From Lysobacteraceae bacterium P (GTDB lineage: Bacteria; Pseudomonadota; Gammaproteobacteria; Xanthomonadales; Xanthomonadaceae), in contig SCOX01000001.1 of assembly GCA_005503055.1 (NCBI GenBank), forward strand, positions 682,001-746,000: a stretch of 64,000 nucleotides of DNA. The letters are read 5' to 3'. Positions within the stretch are counted from its first letter, which is position 1, and every line of letters starts with the position of its first letter. The translations under genes were made by a program, and so were the position numbers. Shown in pieces: positions 58,701-64,000 of the stretch. The notes under the pieces were generated by a model. It ran no database searches. It worked only from the letters and a program-made list of their open reading frames with translations, and was not told the origin of the DNA.

Positions 58701-59082
58701 CGGCCTGAGCCTGGCCTCGCATCCGATGGCATTGCTGCGACCGCAGCTGGAAGCGCGGCGCATCAGCAACTCACGCGATCTGCGCGACACCCGCCATGGC
58801 CGCGGCGTGCACGTCGCCGGACTGGTCACGCAGCGGCAGCGCCCGGCCACCGCCAAGGGCACGATCTTCGTCACGCTCGAAGACGAGCACGGCATGGTCA
58901 ACGTGATCGTCTGGCCTGACCTCGCCGCGCGCCAGCGCAAGCCGCTGCTCGACGCCACTCTGCTTGCCGTGCGCGGCCGCTGGGAACGCGTGGACGGCGT
59001 GGAGCACCTGATCGCCGGGCAATTGACCGACCTGAGCGACCTGCTCGGCGAACTGCAGGCGCCCTCGCGGGATTTCCGTTGA
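55771..59082 (+). CDS. dnaE2: Error-prone DNA polymerase DnaE2 (ImuC)
   Basis: 1103 residues. C-family polymerase for damage-induced translesion synthesis. An N-terminal PHP domain ([20 protein letters not shown]), a polymerase core with catalytic acidic motifs including [19 protein letters not shown] and [17 protein letters not shown], a helix-hairpin-helix region ([14 protein letters not shown] nearby) and an OB-type C-terminal domain. Shorter than replicative DnaE and lacking its tau-binding tail, typical of DnaE2. ATG 55771 starts [18 protein letters not shown]. It closes the lexA2-led operon. Confidence 0.95.
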   Translation: MSWDDAIDGVDRETPGDRMPRALQVSARLRHAANDDLDDDAPPYAELHCLSDFSFLRGAASAEELFERARHCGYQALAITDECSLAGIVRALEASRATGVRLIVGSEFCLLDGIRFVLLVENADGYTRLCELITRGRRAATKGTYRLDRADVEAVFAREAPGVFALWLPDRMPDDATPDDSAPDNNAARWLRGLFGDRAHIAVELHRERDDEAHLRHLLTLAAALGMRAVATGDVHMATRRQRVLQDTMTAIRHNLPLAECGAHLFRNGERHLRARATLANIHPHDLLQAAVDLARRCAFDLNDGLPYQYPKELVPEGETPASHLRALTLAGMRTRWPEGVPARIAAQIDTELELIAELKYEAFFLTVEDIVRFARNRDILCQGRGSSANSAVCYALGITAVNPAESRLLMARFLSRERNEPPDIDVDFEHERREEVLQYVYDKYGRERAALAATVIRYRGKSAVRDVARAFGLPPDQIALLASCHGWGNAGTAMEQRLTEAGFDPHNPLIQRVLAVTDALTDHPRHLSQHVGGFVISQAPLSTVVPVENAAMDDRTIIQWDKDDLETMKLLKVDCLALGMLTCIRKAIELVGRHRGLELDMATLPAGDKPTYAMIQRADTVGVFQIESRAQMTMLPRLKPKNFYDLVVEVAIVRPGPIQGGMVHPYLRRRMGKEPVEYPSPEVEEILKPTLGVPLFQEQVMELVMHAGYSDSEADQLRRSMAAWRVGGDMEPHRVRIRDCMRDKGYSETFIEQIFEQIKGFGSYGFPQSHAASFAKLVYVSCWLKRHEPAAFACALLNSQPMGFYSPSQIVQDARRGAPKRAADEFANDEERALAMREAIDVLPVDVLHSDWDCTLVGGTRADDPRNAQPSIRLGLREVHGLSEATGRAIVAARARRPFADLQDLRLRANLDEKACKALAEADALKGLVGNRHLARWSVAGLEGRRPLLPGSPREDGIDLPAPRIGEEILSDYRATGLSLASHPMALLRPQLEARRISNSRDLRDTRHGRGVHVAGLVTQRQRPATAKGTIFVTLEDEHGMVNVIVWPDLAARQRKPLLDATLLAVRGRWERVDGVEHLIAGQLTDLSDLLGELQAPSRDFR

Positions 59083-59122
59083 TGGGTTCGGGTCCCGCCC
59101 CGGACCTTCGGCGTTGGCGCGC

Positions 59123-59189
59123 GGTGCAATGCGCTTCGCTTATTGCACCCTACGGTCCGCCGCTTTGTAGGGCGCAATATCATTGCGCC
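59123..59189. repeat. Palindromic GTGCAAT intergenic repeat after dnaE2
   Basis: GGTGCAAT-N11-ATTGCACC and, 21 bp on, GGCGCAAT-ATC-ATTGCGCC. Both hairpins belong to the common GGTGCAATAAGCGAAGCGCA-type dispersed repeats of proteobacteria. The pair also functions as a plausible 3' hairpin for the dnaE2 operon. Confidence 0.7.
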
Positions 59190-59245
59190 GCCCCTCACGG
59201 CGTCGTGTCGCACGATGCCGCTCCAACCTCAGTGACTCCCCAACC

Positions 59246-59608
59246 ATGACCGAACGCCTCTTCGTCTACGGAAGCCTCGCACCCGGACGGCCGAACGAAC
59301 ACCTGCTCGCCGACGTGCCGGGCACCTGGCAACCCGCCATCGCGACCGGCTTCCTGCGCGCGCAGGGCTGGGGCGCGGCGCTGGGTTTCCCGGGCATCGA
59401 ACTGGACCCGCAAGGCGACGACGTCCCCGGCCTCGTCTTCACCTCGGAACAGTTGCAGCGCCACTGGCCGCGCCTGGATGAATTCGAAGGCGAAGGCTAC
59501 GAGCGCGTGACCGCGAGCGTCCGCCTGGACGACGGACAGCGGGTCGAGGCCTGGGTCTACGCGGTGCGCGGCGAACGCGAAGACGGCGCTCCGGGCGCAG
59601 CGGACTGA
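59246..59608 (+). CDS. Gamma-glutamylcyclotransferase-like (GGCT/AIG2) protein
   Basis: 120 residues. Family start MTERLFVYGSLAPGRPNEHL (the YGSL substrate loop) and WPRLDEFEGEGYERVTASVR with the catalytic-type Glu. In members this fold converts gamma-glutamyl amines or dipeptides to 5-oxoproline; many short bacterial members are uncharacterised. The C-terminus is Gly/Ala-rich. Confidence 0.85.
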   Translation: MTERLFVYGSLAPGRPNEHLLADVPGTWQPAIATGFLRAQGWGAALGFPGIELDPQGDDVPGLVFTSEQLQRHWPRLDEFEGEGYERVTASVRLDDGQRVEAWVYAVRGEREDGAPGAAD

Positions 59609-59705
59609 ACGCGCAGCCCATGGCCGGCGCGGCCCGCGTTCGACGTGATTCCGGTTGGCGGTCCCGCGGTGGATCGCGCCCTGGCATCCCCCGTCGAGGC
59701 CGGCC

Positions 59706-60116
59706 GTGGATCAACCCCGCTACTTCGTGACCTATCGACGCCCGGACGGGCAGACCGCCACGCGCGCGTTCGGGCGCTTTCACGACCGCGCCATGGCCGA
59801 ACGCATCGCCCGCGAGCACTTCTCCGTTGCCGGCTACGAGGTGCTTCACATCCGCGTCGAAACGCCCGTCGAGGCCGTGCACCATCGCGTCTCGCGCTTC
59901 ATCACCCGCACCGGGCGCATCGTGCTCGGCACGGCCCTGGGACTGCTCGCCTACCACGCGCTCTTCCGCGCCGGCCCGAGAATGGGCGACGTGCCGCTGG
60001 GCCGGCTCACCCTGCACATGCTGCTGACGCTGGGATTCCACGCCGCGTTGATGGCCGCCGCGCTGGTGTTCTGCTGGGACATCGCCTTCGGCGAAGGGCC
60101 GCACAACGGCCGCTGA
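59706..60116 (+). CDS. Small membrane protein of unknown family
   Basis: 136 residues starting with GTG 59706 (VDQPRYFVTYRRPDGQTATR). An N-terminal soluble part of about 60 residues with an RPDG and AFGRFHDRAMAERIAREH pattern is followed by two hydrophobic helices (IVLGTALGLLAYHALFR; LTLHMLLTLGFHAALMAAALVF). The family is not recognised. It starts about 100 bp after the GGCT-like gene. An in-frame TTG farther upstream is a weaker start. Confidence 0.55.
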   Translation: MDQPRYFVTYRRPDGQTATRAFGRFHDRAMAERIAREHFSVAGYEVLHIRVETPVEAVHHRVSRFITRTGRIVLGTALGLLAYHALFRAGPRMGDVPLGRLTLHMLLTLGFHAALMAAALVFCWDIAFGEGPHNGR

Positions 60117-60191
60117 GGCCGTACCCCGCGGCGTCGAGCCCCGCCGATCCACTATCATGCGCGGCCCGACCGGCACGCACGAAGGCTCACG

Positions 60192-60977
60192 ATGGAACTT
60201 GGCGGCGACACGATCGTGCTGCTCATGGCGGTCGCCTTCGTGGCGGGCACCATCGACGCCATCGCCGGCGGCGGCGGACTGCTCACCATTCCCGCGCTCA
60301 TGGCCGCAGGCATTCCACCGGTCAACGCCATCGCCACCAACAAGCTGCAAAGCACGTTCGGCACGGCGAGCGCCGTCGTCGCCTTCGCACGCAAGGGACG
60401 CATCGATTTCCGACGATTCCTCAAACCGGCGATCGGCGCGTTCGTCGGCTCCGCGCTCGGGGCGTGGACGCTGCAGCGCATCAACCCGGCGTTCCTGTCG
60501 GGGCTGATCCCGATGCTGCTGATCCTGATGGTGGTGTATTTCGTGTTCGCGCCCAAGGCCAGCGAGGACGACCGCCACGGCCGCTTCGGCCCCATGGCGA
60601 TGCTCGGCATCGTCTCGGCGATCGGCTTCTACGACGGTTTCTTCGGCCCCGGCACGGGTTCGTTCCTGACCACCGCGCTGGTGGCGTTGTTCGGCCTGGG
60701 GCTGGTGTCGGCCACGGCGCACACCAAGTTCCTCAACCTGTCGAGCAACGTGGCCGCAGTGCTGACGCTGATCGTCGGCGGGCACGTGCTGTGGGCGCTG
60801 GGCTTGTTGATGGCCGCCTCGAGCATCGCCGGCGGCCAACTCGGCGCGCACCTGGCGATGCGCGTGGGCGGCAAGGTCATCCGCCCCTTGTTGGTGACCA
60901 TGTCCCTGGTGCTGACCGCCAAGCTACTGTCGGACCCGGCCAACCCGCTGACGGCCTTCGTGCTCGCACGCGCCTGA
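60192..60977 (+). CDS. TSUP/TauE-SafE family membrane permease
   Basis: 261 residues with about eight hydrophobic helices. Family signatures: AVAFVAGTIDAIAGGGGLLT and IPPVNAIATNKLQSTFGTAS, plus the second-half repeat YDGFFGPGTGSFLTTALVAL. Members export sulfite, sulfonates or organosulfur ions; substrate undecided. It ends 11 bp before the opposing small gene at 60989. Confidence 0.92.
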   Translation: MELGGDTIVLLMAVAFVAGTIDAIAGGGGLLTIPALMAAGIPPVNAIATNKLQSTFGTASAVVAFARKGRIDFRRFLKPAIGAFVGSALGAWTLQRINPAFLSGLIPMLLILMVVYFVFAPKASEDDRHGRFGPMAMLGIVSAIGFYDGFFGPGTGSFLTTALVALFGLGLVSATAHTKFLNLSSNVAAVLTLIVGGHVLWALGLLMAASSIAGGQLGAHLAMRVGGKVIRPLLVTMSLVLTAKLLSDPANPLTAFVLARA

Positions 60978-60988
60978 CGCCGGCGCGT

Positions 60989-61201
60989 CTAGGGAACGGT
61001 ACGCGCGTCGTCGCGGACTTCCTTGCACGCGGCACTTCTCAGCGCCTTCTCGACCTTGTACGGCGTGGTCGCCTGGGAGACGGCGGAGCGGCAGTCGTCG
61101 GCCGCGCGCGAGCCGACCGCGACCGTCCCCAGCACCGCGAACAACGCGACGGCCATGACGCCGACGACGACCTGGGCCTTGGTTGGCAACTTGTCCGACA
61201 T
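60989..61201 (-). CDS. Small single-helix membrane protein
   Basis: 70 residues: MSDKLPTKAQVVVGVMAVAL with one hydrophobic helix (VVVGVMAVALFAVLGTVAVG) and a polar C-terminal part with two cysteines (ADDCRSAVSQATTPYKVEKA, then RSAACKEVR). GGAGG precedes ATG 61201. The family is not recognised. Confidence 0.6.
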   Translation of the reverse strand: MSDKLPTKAQVVVGVMAVALFAVLGTVAVGSRAADDCRSAVSQATTPYKVEKALRSAACKEVRDDARTVP

Positions 61202-61267
61202 GGGTGCCCTCCTCCTCACTGGCTTTATCGGCCGGGGAGCGCGGGACTTTCGGGTCGTGTCGCGTGG

Positions 61268-61296
61268 CCCGGGTAAGGCCGCAGGCCGCACCCGGG
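61268..61296. repeat. Single arm of the CCCGGG dispersed palindrome family
   Basis: CCCGGGTAAGGCCGCAGGCC then GCACCCGGG: the left arm of the same element as 3734-3764 and 63937-63970, between two convergent-type small genes. Confidence 0.7.
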
Positions 61297-61322
61297 AGCA
61301 GATGTGCTCGCGACCAACGGAA

Positions 61323-61820
61323 CTACTCGTTGGCCCGATGTCCGTAGCTGAGAACGCGTGTGATCTTCCAGCTGCCGTTCTGGTTGTTCCACACGATGAC
61401 GAAATCGGCCATTCCGTCGCACTGGCCATTGTCGAACTGGCAGAAGCGATGTGACCCCTGCTCGATCGCGCCGAAGCCCTTGATCGGGAAAACCTTCAAG
61501 GTCCCCGGCACCAGTTCGCGGCGGAAGTTTCCGCACACGTACTTCTCCGTGTTCGCGATCATTTCCTGCCGCGACCACGTGACGCCGCCGGTGTCGTGAT
61601 AGAACTCGACGTCAGGCGAGAAATAGCCGGCGTGTCGTTGCAGCTGCTGCGGGCTGCTGCAGGTATTGAACGCATCGAACACCGCCGTATCCAGCATCGC
61701 GATGGTGTCGAACAGCGAACCGGCATCCTGATCGGCCGGCCGATCGACCGGGGCAGAAGCCGCGGACACAGACGCAGTCGCAGCAATCAAAGCAACAACC
61801 ATCGGCGCGAGCTTCTTCAT
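61323..61820 (-). CDS. Secreted SnoaL/NTF2-like (DUF4440-type) protein
   Basis: 165 residues. Sec signal peptide MKKLAPMVVALIAATASVSA ending ASA, then an NTF2-like cone domain: LDTAVFDAFNTCSSPQQLQR, VEFYHDTGGVTWSRQEMIAN and a C-terminal ADFVIVWNNQNGSWKITRVL. The fold is used by many enzymes and binding proteins; no catalytic residues can be assigned. It is probably exported to the periplasm. Confidence 0.8.
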   Translation of the reverse strand: MKKLAPMVVALIAATASVSAASAPVDRPADQDAGSLFDTIAMLDTAVFDAFNTCSSPQQLQRHAGYFSPDVEFYHDTGGVTWSRQEMIANTEKYVCGNFRRELVPGTLKVFPIKGFGAIEQGSHRFCQFDNGQCDGMADFVIVWNNQNGSWKITRVLSYGHRANE

Positions 61821-61882
61821 GCGCAGGGTTTCCCAGGTGGCGAACGATCATGAGGTGGACTCCATCGAGGGCTGCTTTTTCT

Positions 61883-62101
61883 TCAAGCAGCCACCGGCCC
61901 AGGCCGCCAGCCCAGCAGCCGGGCGGGAAGCGTCAGCAGCGCATGCAGGAAGGCGAACAGCGCAGAGAACGTGATTCCGACCAGCCGGAACGGCAGCGAA
62001 ACCAGCCAGACCAGCGGCCACAACAAAAGCACCAGCAGCGCGAGCGGCCAGCACAGCACCAACAGCACGAACCACGCCAGCAGGGCAATCAAGGTGTTCA
62101 T
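61883..62101 (-). CDS. Small membrane protein with two hydrophobic helices
   Basis: 72 residues: two hydrophobic segments (MNTLIALLAWFVLLVLCWPL and LLLWPLVWLVSLPFRL, followed by ITFSALFAFLHALLTLPARL). GAGG six nt before ATG 62101 favours that start over an in-frame ATG at 62113. The family is not recognised. Confidence 0.55.
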   Translation of the reverse strand: MNTLIALLAWFVLLVLCWPLALLVLLLWPLVWLVSLPFRLVGITFSALFAFLHALLTLPARLLGWRPGPVAA

Positions 62102-62113
62102 CGTCGGCCTCAT

Positions 62114-62446
62114 GTCGCGGGACGGTGCCGGACATCCGGCAACCTCAGGCTGCGATCAAGCCTGTCGGCCGGCAACCGCCTTGCGATGAATCGCGGAATG
62201 GGCCGACGTAACGGGAAATTTGGCGAGGGAATGGGCGGGCGATTCGCTTCGTGGATTCCCGATCGGAGGTGTTGTTGCGCCTTGCGGGCTTCGCTCCTTG
62301 CCCGGATTACGCTGGCTGATGCCGGCTTCCGGCCTGGTGCGGCCCCAGCAGTTCGCCGTCAGTGGGGCGCCAACCGCCTGGAATGCTTCACTGTCCATCC
62401 ACACCCCGTGGCGCATTTGGGGGCTTCTTCTGCCGAAGGAAACGCC
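62114..62446. other. Spacer before the DUF1254 gene
   Basis: About 330 bp without a gene; slightly lower GC than the neighbours. Contains short inverted repeats near 62255-62290 but no known element. The ribosome site AAGGAAA lies just before the downstream ATG. Confidence 0.4.
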
Positions 62447-63931
62447 ATGCGCGCCCTGAGAACGATTGTCGCGGCCGTGTTGCCAATTGCGTTCGCACTG
62501 AGCGCCTGCCAACGACCGGCAACCGAGAGTAAGCAAATGACCGCGTCATCGAAGGAGCAGTCGAGCCCCCCTGCCGTCGGTACGGACGTCGATCCTGCCA
62601 GCATTGCGCGTCGCACGATTGAACGCCGCGCGACCGAGGCGGCGATCTGGGGCATGCCGGCCGTGAACTACGACTTGATGCGGCAGCAGATGCTGACCAA
62701 GACGCAGGGCAAGGAAAACCAGGTCATCTATTGGGGGCGCCCTCTGGACTGGCATAACCAGACGCTGACCCCGAATCCCGACACCATCTACCTGATGGCG
62801 TTTCTGAACACCAAGGACGTCGGGCCGGTCGTGATTGAGATTCCGCCGGCGGGACCGGAAGGATCGATCAATGCCAACGTCGTCAACGTGTGGCAGATGC
62901 CGCTGGAAGACGCAGGTGCGCATGGCGTCGACCAGGGCAAGGGAGTGAAGCTGCTGCTCCTGCCGCCCGGCTACGAAGGAAACGTGCCGGGGGGCTACGA
63001 AGCCCTCCGCCCCGGCACGTTCGGTAGCTATGCGCTCATTCGCTCAACGTTGGGAAGCCACGCCGACGCCGATGTGGCCAAGTCGATCGACTATGGCAAG
63101 CGCGTGCGCGTCTATCCGCTCTCGCAGGCCGCAAACGCTTCGCCAACCGTTTTCACCGACGTGGCCGATGTCGATTTCGACTCGACCATCCGCTACGACG
63201 CCAGCTTCTTCGAGAACCTCGACCGCATCGTGCAGCAGGAACCGTGGCTCGCGCGCGACAGCGTGATGATCGATCAGCTCAAGTCGCTGGGCATCGAGAA
63301 GGGCAAGGCCTACGCGCCAAGCGCCGAAACCAAGCAAGCGTTGGACGCAGGCATCCGCGAAGCGCAACAGGTTCTGGCGGCTGCCTACGACAAGGGGTTT
63401 CCGCCGTTCTATGAAGGCACGCGCTGGATGTTTCCGGCAATTCCCGACCTGATCAAGTCGGCGCAGGCCGGGTTCGTGTTGCCCGATAGCTACCCGGTCG
63501 ATGCACGTGGCCTGGCATACACCTATGCGTTCATCGGACTGAAGCGCCTGGGCGCGGGCCAGTTCTACATGATCGCCACCAAGGACAAGAACGGTGTGGC
63601 ACTGGACGGAGGAAAGACGTACCGCCTCCACGTCCCACCCAACGTTCCCGTCGAACAGTACTGGTCGGTGACCGCATACGATCGCCAAACGCATGCGCTG
63701 ATCCGCAACGTGGACCGTGCCAGTCGCGCATCGAACAGTGCTGAAGTGCAAAAGAACCCGGACGGCTCGGTCGATCTCTACATCGGGCCGAAGGCGCCGG
63801 CAGGAAAGGAGACGAACTGGATTCCCACCGATCCGCAACGTGGCTTCGAAGTCATGTTCCGCGCCTACGGTCCGACGAAGGCGTTCATGGACAAGCAATG
63901 GCGACTTCCCGACCTGGAGGTCGTGCCGTAG
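62447..63931 (+). CDS. DUF1254/DUF1214-domain lipoprotein
   Basis: 494 residues. Type II signal peptide MRALRTIVAAVLPIAFALSA with the lipobox Cys next. An N-terminal DUF1254 domain (ATEAAIWGMPAVNYDLMRQQ, PNPDTIYLMAFLNTKDVGPV) and a C-terminal DUF1214 domain (YRLHVPPNVPVEQYWSVTAY, DLYIGPKAPAGKETNWIPTD). Proteins of this pair occur widely in proteobacteria, function unknown. Codon use here is less extreme in GC than its neighbours, so acquisition is possible. Confidence 0.9.
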   Translation: MRALRTIVAAVLPIAFALSACQRPATESKQMTASSKEQSSPPAVGTDVDPASIARRTIERRATEAAIWGMPAVNYDLMRQQMLTKTQGKENQVIYWGRPLDWHNQTLTPNPDTIYLMAFLNTKDVGPVVIEIPPAGPEGSINANVVNVWQMPLEDAGAHGVDQGKGVKLLLLPPGYEGNVPGGYEALRPGTFGSYALIRSTLGSHADADVAKSIDYGKRVRVYPLSQAANASPTVFTDVADVDFDSTIRYDASFFENLDRIVQQEPWLARDSVMIDQLKSLGIEKGKAYAPSAETKQALDAGIREAQQVLAAAYDKGFPPFYEGTRWMFPAIPDLIKSAQAGFVLPDSYPVDARGLAYTYAFIGLKRLGAGQFYMIATKDKNGVALDGGKTYRLHVPPNVPVEQYWSVTAYDRQTHALIRNVDRASRASNSAEVQKNPDGSVDLYIGPKAPAGKETNWIPTDPQRGFEVMFRAYGPTKAFMDKQWRLPDLEVVP

Positions 63932-63936
63932 CCATC

Positions 63937-64000
63937 GTAGCCCGGGTAAGGCCGCAGGCCGCACCCGGGGACACATTACCGGTCGCGAAAGCCCCGGGTG
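63937..64000. repeat. CCCGGG palindrome element cut by the window end
   Basis: Left arm GTAGCCCGGGTAAGGCCGCA then GGCCGCACCCGGGG (63937-63970), and a right arm beginning CCCCGGGTG at 63992. The element is the counterpart of 3734-3814 and is truncated by the window boundary. Confidence 0.75.

Noticed and set aside
55171-58722. Long minus-strand frame opposite dnaE2 and imuB
   Set aside because: Antisense shadow of the polymerase gene; low-complexity product.
59123-59189. Possible CRISPR or mobile element
   Set aside because: Only two unequal hairpins without repeat-spacer periodicity; fits a common intergenic palindrome.

Overview
This window looks like chromosomal backbone of a high-GC member of the Xanthomonadaceae, most likely Lysobacter or a close relative. 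The evidence is the rpf-type gene set (start of rpfG, rpfD, rpfE), the order lysS-prfB and carA-carB-greA-rpfE-recJ, the fur/bamE pair, an hrcA-grpE-dnaK-dnaJ operon, a lexA2-imuA-imuB-dnaE2 mutagenesis cassette, and strongly GC-ending codons. The genus is inferred from protein recognition; no database search was run. No transposase, integrase, tRNA gene, rRNA gene or CRISPR array was seen.

Region by region. 1-10.7 kb: 5' part of rpfG (diffusible-signal response regulator), a spacer with a 115-bp tandem repeat, lysS, prfB with its programmed +1 frameshift, a YkvA-like protein, the LytTR regulator rpfD, a divergent membrane acyltransferase, a MarC-type membrane protein, recJ, rpfE and greA. 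10.8-16.2 kb: carB, carA and dapB. greA-rpfE-recJ are joined by 4-bp ATGA overlaps, and carB follows carA by 1 bp. 16.3-17.0 kb: a small lipoprotein/membrane-protein pair. 17.0-24.0 kb: the heat-shock operon and recN. 24.1-26.4 kb: fur, bamE, rnfH, ratA and smpB. 26.4-30.5 kb: a CHASE/PAS histidine kinase, a divergent Cro-like/CI-like regulator module with a tandem CI-like duplication, and ssrA (tmRNA). 30.6-42.2 kb is an accessory-looking stretch: topoisomerase IB, a GIY-YIG-like protein, cupin, GlsB/YeaQ, MgtC, UbiB-like kinase, AraC plus a VOC protein, a CBS protein, a DUF4142 lipoprotein, an NtrC-type regulator fused by codon overlap to a tiny DHp-like protein, and a BON protein with a long disordered Gly/Tyr/Arg-rich region. 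42.2-52.8 kb: a TonB-like Pro/Ala-rich membrane protein, nfuA, phhB, a TonB-C-like lipoprotein, rluC, rne, gacA/uvrY, an M28 peptidase and a PEP-mutase-family enzyme. 53.0-59.1 kb: the SOS mutagenesis cassette. 59.2-64 kb: GGCT-like protein, TSUP permease, small secreted and membrane proteins, and a DUF1254/DUF1214 lipoprotein.

How the parts relate. Trans-translation is represented by ssrA and smpB about 3.7 kb apart. Protein quality control is one operon (hrcA-grpE-dnaK-dnaJ) beside the DNA-repair gene recN. DNA-damage tolerance is a self-contained lexA2-led operon. Signal genes (rpfG, rpfD, rpfE) are interleaved with translation and pyrimidine genes. Several dispersed palindromic repeat families fill the spacers. 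The best candidates for something undescribed are the DHp-only protein coupled to the NtrC-like regulator, the duplicated CI-like regulators with shared operator-like sites, and the BON protein with a sticker-rich disordered region.
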